DNA from: Nymphaea colorata
Lineage: Eukaryota; Streptophyta; Magnoliopsida; Nymphaeales; Nymphaeaceae
Assembly: GCF_008831285.2 (NCBI RefSeq)
Contig: NC_045142.1
Location: forward strand, 10,227,952-10,287,951
Length of the DNA stretch: 60,000 nt
Direction of reading: 5' to 3'
How positions within the stretch are numbered: the first letter of the stretch is position 1; each line of letters starts with the position of its first letter. The notes below the pieces were generated by a model, which searched no databases, had not been told where the DNA came from, and saw only the letters and a program-made list of their open reading frames with translations. The position numbers and the translations under genes are program-made. Shown here one piece after another: positions 20,907 to 33,500 of the stretch.

Positions 20907-21614
20907 CTATCTGTTCATGAACATGTAACTCCCACTGCTACTTAATTGGCTTTGATCCTTGGATTCAATGTGAGCTGCCAACTTGTCCAATTTTCCTTTC
21001 ACACTTAGATCGATGGTATGAGATCCTTCCTTCTCATAACTAATAACGAAACCAGCAATTACCGACGGATCAATCGTGTTCTTGATACTCACTCGAGCTG
21101 TACCAGTTATTCTCTGCATCTTTTTTGCAATTTGATCCAATTGATGACGTTGGAGCTTCATAGCAGAGGAGACGCTTACTGTAAGGGTATCGGTGGCCGA
21201 CTGTGTGCCAAAGATGTCAAGGCCTGCCACTTTGTCCTTGATAACGCTCATTTGCTTGTTCTCCATCAGTGGCCATATGAAGCCTAAACTGATTCTTTCG
21301 AAGACTGCTTCATCTGGAACCATTTTGAATGCCTTGGCAGGGTTGACTTGTGCAATTTGATCAGGAACGAAGTTGCAGATCTCTCCTTCGGGAAGTAGAT
21401 GAGATAGTTTGGAGGCGTCACTGTTGCCGAACCGAAGAACGTCATTGAGTCTTTTGTGCTCTGAACCGAGCTGTGAGCTCCGGTAGCCTGACTCAGTCGA
21501 AGAATGGCCACCTGCAACTACTTTCATTGGTCTTCTAAACTGTGAGCTGGATTGAGACCCCACAATGGGGTGCGAGCCATGGGGAGTGATAGACTTGTTC
21601 AAGATGCTACTCAT
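20907..21614 (-). CDS. ATP synthase delta/OSCP-like protein
   Basis: 235 residues from the ATG at 21614 to TGA/TAG at 20907. The C-terminal part (about 130-220) matches the F1 delta/OSCP family: 'HQLDQIAKKMQRITG', 'IDPSVIAGFVISY', 'DLSVKGKLDKLAAHI'. In chloroplast and bacterial F-ATPase this subunit links F1 to the peripheral stalk. Residues 1-70 are Ser/His/Arg-rich and could be an organelle transit peptide. The usual helical N-terminal domain is not well recognisable, so this may be a divergent delta-like protein and not the main ATP synthase subunit. The coding region is a single exon. The start codon lies just after a possible splice acceptor (GAAGCAG). Confidence 0.75.
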   Translation of the reverse strand: MSSILNKSITPHGSHPIVGSQSSSQFRRPMKVVAGGHSSTESGYRSSQLGSEHKRLNDVLRFGNSDASKLSHLLPEGEICNFVPDQIAQVNPAKAFKMVPDEAVFERISLGFIWPLMENKQMSVIKDKVAGLDIFGTQSATDTLTVSVSSAMKLQRHQLDQIAKKMQRITGTARVSIKNTIDPSVIAGFVISYEKEGSHTIDLSVKGKLDKLAAHIESKDQSQLSSSGSYMFMNR

Positions 21615-22070
21615 CTGCTTCAAAACAGCAAAACCAATTGGTACCCAACAGATAAAAAGATCTCAGGAATGAAGTTCCTAAGAAATTGCACCAAATAAGA
21701 AAAAACAAAAAAAAGAAAAGATCTACAACAATTCCTAAAACAGGCAAAAGAACCACAGTCAATCTGTGAGCTCCAGTTGGACCAACGGAAATGAATTGCA
21801 ATTACAACAATCGAATCTCACTTTTCTACATAGAGAAAATCAAACCAACATATCTGTAAACACAAATTTAGAAAACATCATCATGAATATAGAGCTCTTC
21901 AGAACCCTGGTCCAGCTGAGTTTCCAAGGAAAGTAACACTGGAAATCTTCAAAAATCAACTCAAGGCACTTGCTAATGTGATGAAGAAGACCCATAACTT
22001 CTTCAAATATGAAAGCAAATCTACAAGAGCAGAGGAGAGCAAAAACAGAAGAAATTAAGGTAAAACTAAC

Positions 22071-22150
22071 CTGGAATTTAGCGTGTTTGATGTCTCAGAC
22101 AAGATCTGAAAAGTCTCTTCCTTCTTAGAGAAACAATTTAAGCATCAGTC
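22071..22150 (-). other. Likely 5' UTR exon of the ATP-synthase-like gene
   Basis: On the minus strand a donor 'CCAG|GTTAGT' ends an exon at 22071, and an acceptor 'AAGCAG' sits next to the ATG at 21614, giving an intron of about 456 bp. Upstream there is a (CT)n tract (22152-22171), often seen in plant 5' leaders. The exon contains only a very short upstream ORF. Inferred from splice signals alone. Confidence 0.45.
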
Positions 22151-23577
22151 TACAGAGAGAGAGAGAGAGAGTGAGGGAGAATAAATGTACGGGATTACTA
22201 AGTAGACCGATATATATATGTATATGTGGATAGAATCAGATAACGCAGGAACACCATGTAAACCTCTTAAAAGAGCCTCCCTTATCCTAATAATTGCTCT
22301 CCAAAAAAAGTTAAAAAAGGAAAGAAAAAGAAATCCCAAAATCCAATTCATTATCTGGTCATCCTGCGTTTGGCTGAGGGATGTGAGGACGAGATATAAG
22401 AAAATCTCCAGGTAATCAGGAATCACGAACGTGGCACCTGCAGCGCCTCTCTATCTCTCTGTGGGACAAAAAGAGAGGAGTCGACGCCGTCGGGTCTTCC
22501 ACGGACCACATAGGAGCATATTCCGAACCCAATAAAAGACAGGATCTCCTTCTTGAAATGTCGACAACGTCATTTGGTTAAGCCATTTAGAACTGTTGGA
22601 GTCGCTTTAAGGGTGATGGTATAATTGGTTGGGCTAAAGGTACATGAAATGATGAAATGACATGTCTCTAGTTCCATTCACTACGTATGCTTTTGTATAT
22701 CTAAAGGTTTTTGTATATCTAAAGGTGGTAAAGTGTACTGGGAACCTGATTTTTTGAACCGAATTCGGATCAGATTAGTATTAAAATCTTTGACATAAGC
22801 ATGTAACCGGGTTGGAACTTCTTGTCAGATCTTTGTTGGATCTTCAACTTGAATTTGGATTATGTTGTGGAACTTTCAGAATCTAAGGGCAACTAGCCAT
22901 CAGATCCTAGCTGTGTTTGGGTTGGTAACTATCTGAAGAACAATCCTGACCATGTTTGAGGAACAAGCCTCAACCCTGTTGGGGGCCGTAGTAAAGCCTT
23001 CAAATACTGACCTTACATAGGGATTGACAGACTGTTCAGTTAGACTCGTTAAAGAGATATGGATATGGATTCTGATCGGGCTTGAACTCAGTATATGGCT
23101 TAAATGTTCTCTGAATTTGAGATCTCTCACTCTTCCTCTCCTCCGTTTCAATTCATCCATCGACGATCTATTTAGCTCTGTCGAATTGGTATTAGAGTTC
23201 GGTTTTCTTCTCTTTTCTCCATGATGGCATACGCATAAGAGGAAAGACTCGCCGGCAAAAGACAAAATAGCAAAATTTACCGGCCAGAACGAAGAGGCTA
23301 CAAACATTAAATTTCCTGCAACGTGCTCAAGGGAATCCGATCAAGTGGCTGCTAAATCATGCCGGGCTCTGCATTCTCTCCTGGATCAGGAACGAACCTC
23401 AGCGATTGCCAGAGAAGGACATTCGGCAGAGCCGTCCATGAACAGGCGGAATGCATACTCGGCAACTGCCGCTTGGAGCAATTCCCCTACTGCCCAACTG
23501 GCCTGCCGGCTCGCCGGTGGTGTCCCCGGATTTTCCCAGGATCGTGTCTTTTCCGACCATGGCTAGCAAACCCATCC

Positions 23578-23726
23578 TAAATCTGTTGGGTTTGCTTACC
23601 TGCTACCCCAGCAGCTGTCCATCTCCAATGTGGGGATGACCGAAGGGAAATCTGTTGGGTTTGCTCAACACTCCACAGCTATCCAGCAGTCGGCCATTTC
23701 CATACTGGCGATGCGGCGAAGGGAAA
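23578..23726. repeat. Imperfect ~72-bp tandem duplication in the GC-rich patch
   Basis: Two adjacent units begin 'AAATCTGTTGGGTTTGCT' (about 23578 and 23649) and end near 'CGAAGGG', sharing 'CCAGCAG' and 'TCC..T' phrases between. No protein recognised in any frame. Confidence 0.6.
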
Positions 23727-26309
23727 ACGGCCATCGGAACGCTGCGGCTGGCGGCATGGCTGCCACCAAACCCATCGGAGAACACCGTGAGGCAGCTAGA
23801 GAAGCTGCCCACCAGTCAGGTGGTTCCGGTGGTTCATCCACCTGCCGAACGGGTCCCGCCGGCTCCCAAGCTGTCGCCGAGCGGTGGGTGGGTGGGGGCT
23901 GTTGCGGGTGTGGGTTCCGGCGACTCAGTGATGGACCAAACGCATGATAAGTGATAACAGTGTGGAAGTCATATTTTACTTCAAAATCAAATTCTTTTAG
24001 GCCACATCTCACAATGTGAATGATCTACAATGAAAATTATAATATGAAATTAAGGAGCTGAAATGATCAACACAAAAACATAATGAACCTAAGTTAACAA
24101 AAAAAAAAAAGTAGCATAGGAAATATTCGATGCCTATGCTCTTCTTTCTTTGGTGAAATGGAGAACCAAGTAGAATTTGCAAAAGCTAGATCTTCTAAAC
24201 GGCTGTTAGTAAGCTTATTCTTTTTTGTATTATGTGCTTGAGAATACGTACTCCAATTTCTTTCATAAGACGAAGATCTAGCAAGCTGAGACCGTAATCT
24301 CATCATAGCTTTGTGGAGCGTAGGTATTTCTTGTCCATAAGATATGCATTAAATAAAAAATTTTGATCCTAATTTTCTATTTCCAATACTGCATTTAAAG
24401 ATTTAAAATTTCTTTATACAAGAAATTTCATATTCAAAAGTAACTTTACTTTCCTCACAATGATCTAAACAAAGCTTCTCCGTGCATGTATTGCAGGGAA
24501 ATTTTGCTCTTATCCCATCTTCCTGCAAATACTGAATATATACGATATAAAAAACTAAGAATTATCGAGTGAAATAATTTTTCCTCGGGTTTATTAATTG
24601 TGGATTGGATTTGTTTAGTTATGTTACCCAAATTTCATAATCTTAAAGATGAACTTCCCTAAACACGTCCCCAAATTATGCCAGTCTATACCACCAGAAA
24701 TAATCTATAGTAGCATTTTTAATTGCTTTTTGTTGATCTCACCTTTAGCACAACAAAAATTCCAATATTCAACGACCACCTTAGGAAACAGCCTACTCAT
24801 TAAATTCTCTTAATTATGCCAATTTTAAAAGTAAACTATCTCTCAACCACTGTTAACAATTTTAAATTAGAAAAATTACTAAAAGACAATGCAAATGTTG
24901 GCTATATTCACAACAAAATTTTCAATGATCTTCACGTATCATCCTAAATCATAATTTCTCTAGAGGGATTACATATGTTCTTGAGTGCTAGATTTTAAGT
25001 ATGTGGTGCATATTGAGTCTATAAAACATAACTACAAACACTTATCATACTTAACGCTGCACGCTTATGTACAAGATATCGTTTGTGATGATCCATACTG
25101 GCCTATCAAGACCAACTTCCTTGATGACTTGTACAAGCAACTGTCTCAAATATTCGACATCCTTATATTCTTGGAGATATGAATTGTTCTAAAAAACAGC
25201 TTATGTATGAAATGATAATAAAATGAATTAGTGAACAATCGAGAACCTTTGTGCGTCAATGAAAAACAAATTGCCTGTTCAATTCAATGTGATTTTTTTC
25301 AAAGTTAAACAATTTTGAACATCACCTTTCTATCTTTAAAAATTGATATTTCTAGCATTTTCAAAGTAATGTTCAACTTGCAAGTGAGGCTAGGAAATCT
25401 TTGCAACAAGGATTTCTTGCACAACTGAAAGTAATTTAGTTGAAAACCAAAAGAACCTTCCTATCTTTCTATCCACTTCTATTTTTCCACAAATATTGTA
25501 ACATATCTATATAGTATTTTGTCTAATGAACCCAGTCTCAAATTTCTTGTAAAGATTAACATTCATTAAAGACATGAGAACATTCATGACACATCCTGTT
25601 GGTTCAACCTTTTTCTTGAAAGTAAATTCCCATATCCATGAAGCATCATGAATTCTGTAAGCTTTTTTGCACAAATTTCATTATATGCTCAAATTTCATG
25701 GTACGGCAATTTTAATGAATGTTCCTTCACTTTTGTATAAGATCCAACAAAATAACAGAACAAAATTGCAAAGGCAGCACTCATTGCTTTTCTAAATGGT
25801 TGTTCTTCATATAAGTAAATTAAACAAGAAACAAACATATAGCTTTAGCCCCGAAAAGGAAAAAATACACATAAATATTTAATATTTGCAAATAACTTCT
25901 ATCAATTATAGATTTATGAGATTCAGACTAATCACATAGCTTGCGTGGGATACTAATGGACAGTAAAGGATTGCTTTCTCACTTTGAAGCATGTTTGAAT
26001 TGGAGACTCGATGATGGCTTGGGTGGTGTTATATGGAGCACTACCCAACCAGAAGCTCCCTTCTTTGTTGCAGAGTTTATCCTCCTAGTAAATCCTATCC
26101 CCAACAAATGGGTGAATTTCAATCTTTTTCAAGTTTGGTAAGCATGGTTGAGAAAATCAATGTTTGCAAAATAGATATTATAGGACATTTGGAAAAGATA
26201 ATTGTAGAACAGCTTGAAATTCATCCACCTTTAATTAAGAAGTGCCATAGAAGCCATAGCTGGTATTTTTTTAGCTCTTCTTGTTGTTGTTGTGTTTTTT
26301 TCTAATAAT

Positions 26310-26720
26310 TACTTAGGGAAACAACTTGATGCAGATTCAGTAGCAAATATCCAGATCTAATTTTTTGCATCTGGATCTAGATAATTTAAAATACTTGTAA
26401 ATGGGTTCGGAACTAAAATCCATTCCTTCCTTTATATAAAGGGGTATGGGTTTCATTTTGAGAAGTTAGTTGAAAAATAAATCAAATTCAAGTTGTTTGT
26501 TGGTTTTTCCTCTGCTTTCCTTCAAGTTTAGTTAGTTTATTTGGTTTTTGGTTAGCTTTAGTATCATCCTAGCTTAAAACCCTTTGGATTATGATTCATT
26601 TAATCATAATCTGTCTTGCATTACAACCTTTAGCATCAATTCCTCAAGGCCAAATCCTTAAGCCTTCAAGGCTCTAGTTTGTTTTGAGGTTTGGGTGAAT
26701 CTACAATACCTCCTTTAACT
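26310..26720. repeat. Possible solo LTR or LTR fragment
   Basis: Contains a TATATAAAGG box at 26432-26441, followed within 50 bp by a 'GAGAAGTTAG...AATAAAT' stretch and a T-rich, CTT-rich tail. This arrangement is typical of U3/R of plant LTRs. No defined ends or target duplication seen. Low confidence. Confidence 0.25.
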
Positions 26721-27389
26721 CAGGTGTCGCATTTGTCACTGTTTGCAGCCCAAAAGAGTACACACTGGAATGCAACAATGGCCACGAGATTCGAACCTCA
26801 AATTCCTTGAGTGTAACAGGTTTGAAAACAACTCGCCATTGTATTTTTTTTCACCATGATGCTCACCCTTGGGGAGGAGTTTCCGCCATGCATGCTATGG
26901 CTAAGGTTCATAGCTAAAAAAGAAAGCCTGAATACCTGTGGTCAATGCTCCTTTGCCTGATGTGATATGTTTAAACTCACACCAAGGAAATATTTTCCAA
27001 CACCGGCGGCACCTTGATAAGCATAAATCGTTTCAAGTTCCAATATTTGATTCTTATCGATGCCATAATTAAACATAGGGCGTTTCACATTTGCGTGTTA
27101 AATATCTTTCCTTTTTCCCAATTCAAGGGAAAGATTCATTCAACATGCAGTCTAAAGTATCGTTCCTATAAAGAAAATGAGACTCAAATGACCACCGGAC
27201 CGGATTTGAACTGAAAAAAATCAAAATTCCATACGCATTAAAATAGTTTATAATGACACCAATAAATATGAAAGCGTGTCGCTTTCATGTAATTTTCACC
27301 AGAGCAGGGCACTTCTTCCAAATCCTGTCGATCATTGGGTACAAGAAGCCATTTCCCCTGCTCACAAATGCCCATCGGAATGGCAAGAG

Positions 27390-27539
27390 CTAGTATACAT
27401 TATCAGCAGGTGAAGAAGGTATGAGAACATCAAAATCACTGAGAGTCCACTCTGCTGTCTCCTCTTTGTCAGTGATGAATATTTCGGTTCCCACGTCCAG
27501 GGATGTCCATATTCTTCTGGCTGGCGGGGTTCCGGGGTC
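27390..27539 (-). CDS. DUF7705-type gene, exon 4 with stop
   Basis: Acceptor 'CTTGCTCAG' then 'DPGTPPARRIWTSLDVG', 'AEWTLSDFDVL' and TAG at 27392-27390. The tract is in phase 0 with exon 3. Intron 3 (28930-27540, 1391 bp) carries a short transposon-like element at about 28009-28171. Confidence 0.85.
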   Translation of the reverse strand, partial: DPGTPPARRIWTSLDVGTEIFITDKEETAEWTLSDFDVLIPSSPADNVY

Positions 27540-30500
27540 CTGAGCAAGAGATTATGAAAGGGATGTGAGTTTCACATGGCTTTCTTCTTCAGCAGTTACA
27601 GTTACATCAAGTGGTGAAATTAAATAACTAAATTTGTGAAAGGCCTGTAACTGCTGAATGCACCACTGGCGTCTAGACCACCACCATGAACGGCATACAT
27701 GAATATGCACGATTCATCATACTTGAAGACAGTTGTATAGTTTAGTCTCAAGACTGCACCTTTAATGAGTCGTTTGGTTACAATAGTAACACATTGTTAT
27801 TGTCCTACGAACATGCCCTAGAAAACAAAACAAATTTATGAAACAGTGTGTTATTATGGTGTTTCAACTTTAATGGAGATTCATAAGCCAGGAACAACTT
27901 GTTATGGTTTCCAAACGACCCTTAAGTTACATGGGCATGTGGAAAAGTCTGAGGTGCCAATGTTGTTAAGTGGGTACAAGAATATGCAAAGCCAGGGTTT
28001 TTTTCCAGGAGTGGGCCAGAGATTTTTGGATTCGAGTAAGGCCAAATTGAACCCGAACCCAAACAATACATGGCCCAACTAAAAATTTACAATTTTTTCA
28101 ATGTATTTTTTTTTTCCAATTTGCTGAGGTAGGGCCATGGCCTAGGCGGCCCCCCTTTCTCCGCCCCTGAGAGTATGGGTACCTCTCGACCTTTGGGTAA
28201 GGCTTGGATCAGGTCCACATCATACCAATGCATAAAACATGAGTTCTAAAGAGATTAGGAAGGTTATCACTTATTATCGAGTTCATGAAACACAGCAGAC
28301 TCTAATTTCTTGTTCGGATGCTTATGCTAAACACTTTAAGAGGGCGTTTGGCAACTTCGGTTTGAAATCCGTGGAACTGACGTGATATGTTTTTGTTGAT
28401 GTAATAAAAGATCTATGGTAAAAATCCATGGTTCATGGAACCAAAGATCTTAAGCCAGACATTTAAGATCCTTATTTTACATCTTTGTATTGAGAAAAGG
28501 TCCGATCTCAAATAAGAGGGGGATGATATGATTTTAAATCTACAGTTCTCAAATCCGGAAGATCTCAAAATCTGAGACTGTCAAACACCCGACAAGGATA
28601 TAATTTCTTAATGAATTGTAGGTTCATCCTCATTGATCAAAGCATATCGACTAACTTTACACAGTAAACAATTTAGGATGTGTTTGATTCTCCATGGATC
28701 CCAAATCCGAGGGAATCTTAAATTTGTGATAACTGTGGATTTTAGCTTCTACCCTCAACGTGGATTTCAAACCCACACTTTAATGTAAAAAATGTGGATT
28801 TGTGAATTTCAAATCCGCATTGATGTGAGATTATCTGCGGCAATCAAACTCAGCATACCCATCTCCCCAATTGAAACTCACAGAAGAAGGAGAAAAGCAG
28901 AAAAGAGCAGAGAAAGAGAGAAAGGCTCGCCTGATAAAAGTAGAGCCTGCTGGAGAGGCCACCAACATCCAGCTCCCATGTCCTTGGGTCCCCGATCCAG
29001 CCTTCCCCTTGCTTTGAAGGATAGCCATATTCAGCCCACACGGGATGAGGCAGCAGCTGCATCAGTTCCTGTGCTTGAGGATTGCTGTAAGGATCACAGG
29101 TGCTGAAAGGCTTCTCCATGTACTTGGCGTTCCCAGGGCCACAGTAATAGTGATAAGCAGAGTAAGGGAAATGCTTGGTGTTGTTTCTGTGAATCTTGGT
29201 GTTGTTTGGAGTGATGTGGAAGGGCGGACAGGCGGCCAGATTTGAAGGGCGGCAGAATGCTGGTGTTTGGGGGTTGATGATCATCTCACTGTATCTGGTT
29301 ACGTCGGTGACGACATCTCCGTCGCATGGGCTGCCATCGTTCTTCCAGCAACTCCCTATGTCCATGAGGTAAAATTGGCTCTTGGGTCCTCCTCCCGATT
29401 TCACGTCAAGTGTGAGACGAGCCTTGAAGTTGGGTGATTCTGGAAGCTGACAGAAAACAGGGATGACGGTCCGGATGAGTTTCAGACTTGCAGCAGTTAG
29501 ACAATCGAAGGTTGAACAGGAAAAGGACGAGTTCTTGGCCTTTCCTTCTTCTGTTCACTTGATTTGATTGATGACCGCCATTAATATTGAGTACCCTTAG
29601 CATTGGTTACAGGCAAACTGCACTGCACTGGTGTCATGGTCAATTGGTCATAGACTCATAGCCAATGCTGTTGTGTGTCCGGTAGTTGCGGGAATAATTA
29701 AAATTTAAAACTTGTCTTAAAAGGATCATAAATCATCGCTAAATTAAGCTACCATAAACTGCAGGGCAACATAAATTATGACCAATATCAATCTAGGGAC
29801 AGTTTTTTTTGTGACAATAGTTTTTTTTTTTTTTTAAATTTTAGCTATCCAATAACATCCGACACACAACAACATTGAGTGAGTTATATTGACACAGACA
29901 TTGCTCAACCAATCAATGGACAGTTTTTTACGAGAGGTTTTTAAATTTTAGCTGAGTTATATTGTCATAGATACTGTTCTTGAGTTTTTAACAACCAGAT
30001 TTTTTTGGGGCATTTTTCAGTAAAGTTGTTTTTCTCATAAATCTCGCAAACAAAACTCGGAAAACTTTAAAAATAAAAATTTTCAAAAAAATAGAATAGA
30101 TTAGAAACTAATAGAAAACATAAATAAAACTATATAAAAGGAATATTTTAATGATAATAACAATGATGACAAATAATTTAGTTTGAATTCAAATTTGAAT
30201 GCATGATGATATTAACAAAGAGAAATATAAAAAGAATAAAAAAGTAAAAAGTACGATAAATATATTTTATTGTTTTGTTATTTTTTGTTCCTAATGATAT
30301 TTTCAAAAATATCGTCATATCTTTGACATTATATAAAAAAAATCAAATGATTTCTTTTTCTTTTTCTTCTATTTGCAACTATCTTTTCTATCCCGAAATT
30401 TGTGGACACTAAAAAGAGGGACTAAAAAGAGAGGGACATGAAACATCAGTGCAAAAATGATGCACTGGCCCCATTTCCTGTGCTCTTGTGCTAATAATAG

Positions 30501-33500
30501 CTAATTTGGCCCTCTTGCTTTATGCTCCTTTTATCGGCGCCGAATTGCTTTTGAGCTGTACAACACTGATTTCTGTCCTTCGCTTTTGGGTTCCAACTTT
30601 CGGTTGGAACTTAATAATGCTATTAAAACCATTTGTCTCCTTGTTTTTTTGGTTGCCTTTTAGTTTTGTTCCTGAGACACTCAACTTTTGTGTTAGTGAA
30701 TTTCCATTTCGTCGCTCTCTCCCTCTTTCACAGAAATTTCAATCATGGCATCCGAAAAAAACATGGTTATAAAGTTGAAGAATTTTCACTATCAAGTTCC
30801 ACAAAAATTTCAATCATGACATCCAAAAAAACATGGCTATAAAGTTAAGAATTTCTACTACCAATTTACCACTCGCATGAAAGAGGTGTCGCTTTACAAT
30901 CATTTTGCTACATAATGAGGATCATTTTGCTACATAATGGGAAAGGTGGTCATGTGCTTGCCCTTAAAGTGGGTTAAGGGTTTTGGAGATTTACTTAAAT
31001 AATAGACAAATGATGCCCGATGACATAAAAAAAACATAGTTATAAAGTTGAAGAATTTTCACTACGCAATTTGCCATTCGATTGGAAGTCTTTACAACCA
31101 TTTTGTTATTACATGGTCATATGCACATATCTGTATACAATACTTACCCTTAAAGTGGGTCAAAGGCCCTGGAGATTTTCCTAAATAATAGGCAAATGGT
31201 ACCCAATAGCATAAAAAAAAACATGGTTATAAAGTTGAAGAATTTCTACTACCAAGTTGCAATTTGCCACTCGACTGAAAGAGGTCTTGCTTTACAGCCA
31301 TTTTGCTACCTAATGGAGAAGGTGGTCATATGCACACGTCTGTACACAATACTTGTCCTTAAAGTGGGTCAAGGACCCTAGAGATTACCCTAAATAATAG
31401 ACAAATGATGCCCAATGACATAACAAAAAACCTGGTTATAAAGTTGAAGAATTTTCACAACCAAGTTGCAATTTGTCACTCGGCTGAAAGAGGTCTCGCT
31501 TTACAACCATTTTACTACGTAATGGAGAAGGTGGTCATATGCACACGTCTGTACACAATACTTGTCCTTAAAGTGGGTCAAGAACCTTAGAGATTACCCT
31601 AAATAATAGACAAATGGTGCCCAATGACATAACAAAAAACCTGGTTATAAAGTTGAAGAATTTTCACAACCAAGTTGCAATTTGCCACTCGACTGGAAGA
31701 TGTGTCGCTTTACAACCATTTTGCTATGTAATGAGAAAGGTGGTCATATGCATATGTCCGAACACGATACTTGCCCTTAAAGTGGGTCAAGGGCCTTGAA
31801 GATTTTCCTAAATAATAGACAAATGGTGCCCAATGACATAAAAAAAAACATGTTATAAAGTTCACTACCAAGTTGCAATTTGTCACTGGACTAAAAGAGG
31901 TGTTGCTTTACAACCATTTTGGTACCTAATGACAAAGGTGGCCATATGCACAGGTCTGTACATGACATTTGCCCCTAAAGTGGGTCAAGGGCCCCGAAGA
32001 TTTCTCTAAATAATAGACAAATGGCGCTCGAATAACAAATAAATGGTACCCAAAGAGGTCGGCGCACCATCTCAATAGGTGGGTCAGTTATGGATTTTGC
32101 ATTAGGCACCGACAGAGCTCTGGACCAAAAAAAAGGGTCAATTGGCACTTTACTTTTTCTTTTTTCTGGTTGCATGAATGATTCCATCCAAGTTGTAAGA
32201 CATGCACTCCCAAAAAAAGTCGATACCAAGGACAAAAGACGATACAGTTTTACAAATACACAATGACCAAAATACCCTTGAAAAGATAAAAATTACTATA
32301 GATAAAAAAAAAGTGAAAAAGGAACCTCAGCTTGAGTGGCTGCTCTAAATGCTGTGCCAAGATATCAGTAGCAAAGGTTCTTATAATCAAGAGTGTCACA
32401 CAATCTGTAATCTTTAAACATCAGCTTTCAACCCAACACTTCTTCTCACAACTCATCAGTTAAGAATTCTCACAAAAACCGGGGTCTACTGGACGACATA
32501 GATTAGGGTAAATGAAACTTTTCACACCGACGCCAATCCAAACAGGAAGCCCGCCGCTTTTGATAGTTTCTATATCTCTGTTGGCTCTACCTTTCGTTAA
32601 AGGTATGCATGTGCATAGTTTAAGTCTTCGCCAGATTCACCAAGGAATCTTTTGGTTGCTTTTTTGGCGGATCGATTACCACTAGGTTGGATAAAGAAAA
32701 CTCCATTTTGGTCAGTTTGGTAACAAACAATTTGTAACTATTTCGTATATATGCTTTAAAGACTGAAGCAAATTCATGAAAATCTTTTAACCAAAACAGT
32801 TACAAGTTGTTCTGCCCAATCTTTTAAACATTCATGAATCATGAAACAGTTATCAGAAAATCCCAAAAAATTAAGATAAATCCTAGTAAAGACGCAAAAA
32901 GAACTAAGCGGCTGCTTCAAGAAAACTTATGTCCTCGATCCTACAGTAAAATGCTAGAGATCAACGAAATGGGGAAAGTGAAGAAGACGAAACGAGGAGA
33001 AGCAGCTGAGGAACTGAATCACTTTTCAGGAGCAATTTATAAGAAAAGGGTTGCCGGTCTACTTACAGTCTTTAACATGCCTCTGGTCTCATAATGGTAG
33101 CCGCCGGAAAAGCCTGTGGTGGCATCAGCTCGGAGATACAACATCAGCCATGGATACCTTTTGGAGGTCTTCAACCTGTGGCTGAAGACCCAACTCCCGG
33201 CCCCCGCTTTCTTCTCCCAAACCACCTCATAGAAAGAGCTGCCTCCAACTCCATCCTTCCCGAGATCTGCGCCCAAATCGTAGCTGCCATTGAAGCTCCC
33301 TCTCAAGTTCATCGTGCCATCAACGAATTGGGTCTGCTCGTGATAGAAAGTCGGCTGGTTCATGCAGCCTTTGCCGAAGCAAGGAAACCTGGGAGTCTGC
33401 TTGAAAGGGCCGACCGGTTTCCCATTCTCAGGGCACAATCCGGCGGAGGTATCCAAGTTGCCGTTCTTGAGCATCACCATCCAAAACTGCCATGGTTTTG

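Larger units (their letters stand above)
22172..27389. other. Intergenic region without a recognised gene
   Basis: Mostly AT-rich spacer. Notable parts: a GC-rich patch at 23340-23945 with an imperfect 70-bp tandem duplication, a PBS-like 'TTGGTATTAGAG' near 23188, and an LTR-like stretch near 26400-26720. Open frames here are short and resemble nothing I know. Confidence 0.5.

Noticed and set aside
23345-23950. Overlapping ORFs in a GC-rich patch
   Set aside because: Several frames are open on both strands, none with family resemblance, and a tandem duplication lies inside; composition explains them.
26778-26830. tRNA-like 'GATTCGAACCTC' motif
   Set aside because: The reverse T-arm box is present by chance; no cloverleaf arms or anticodon loop could be fitted around it.
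28850-28930. Extension of DUF7705 exon 3 as 'ASLSLFLCSFLLFSFF'
   Set aside because: It replaces the conserved junction with exon 4; homology favours a splice after 'YFYQ' and the extension is CT-rich intron sequence.
30740-32040. CRISPR-like array
   Set aside because: Units are 209 bp long, diverged and lack unique spacers; this is an ordinary eukaryotic tandem repeat.
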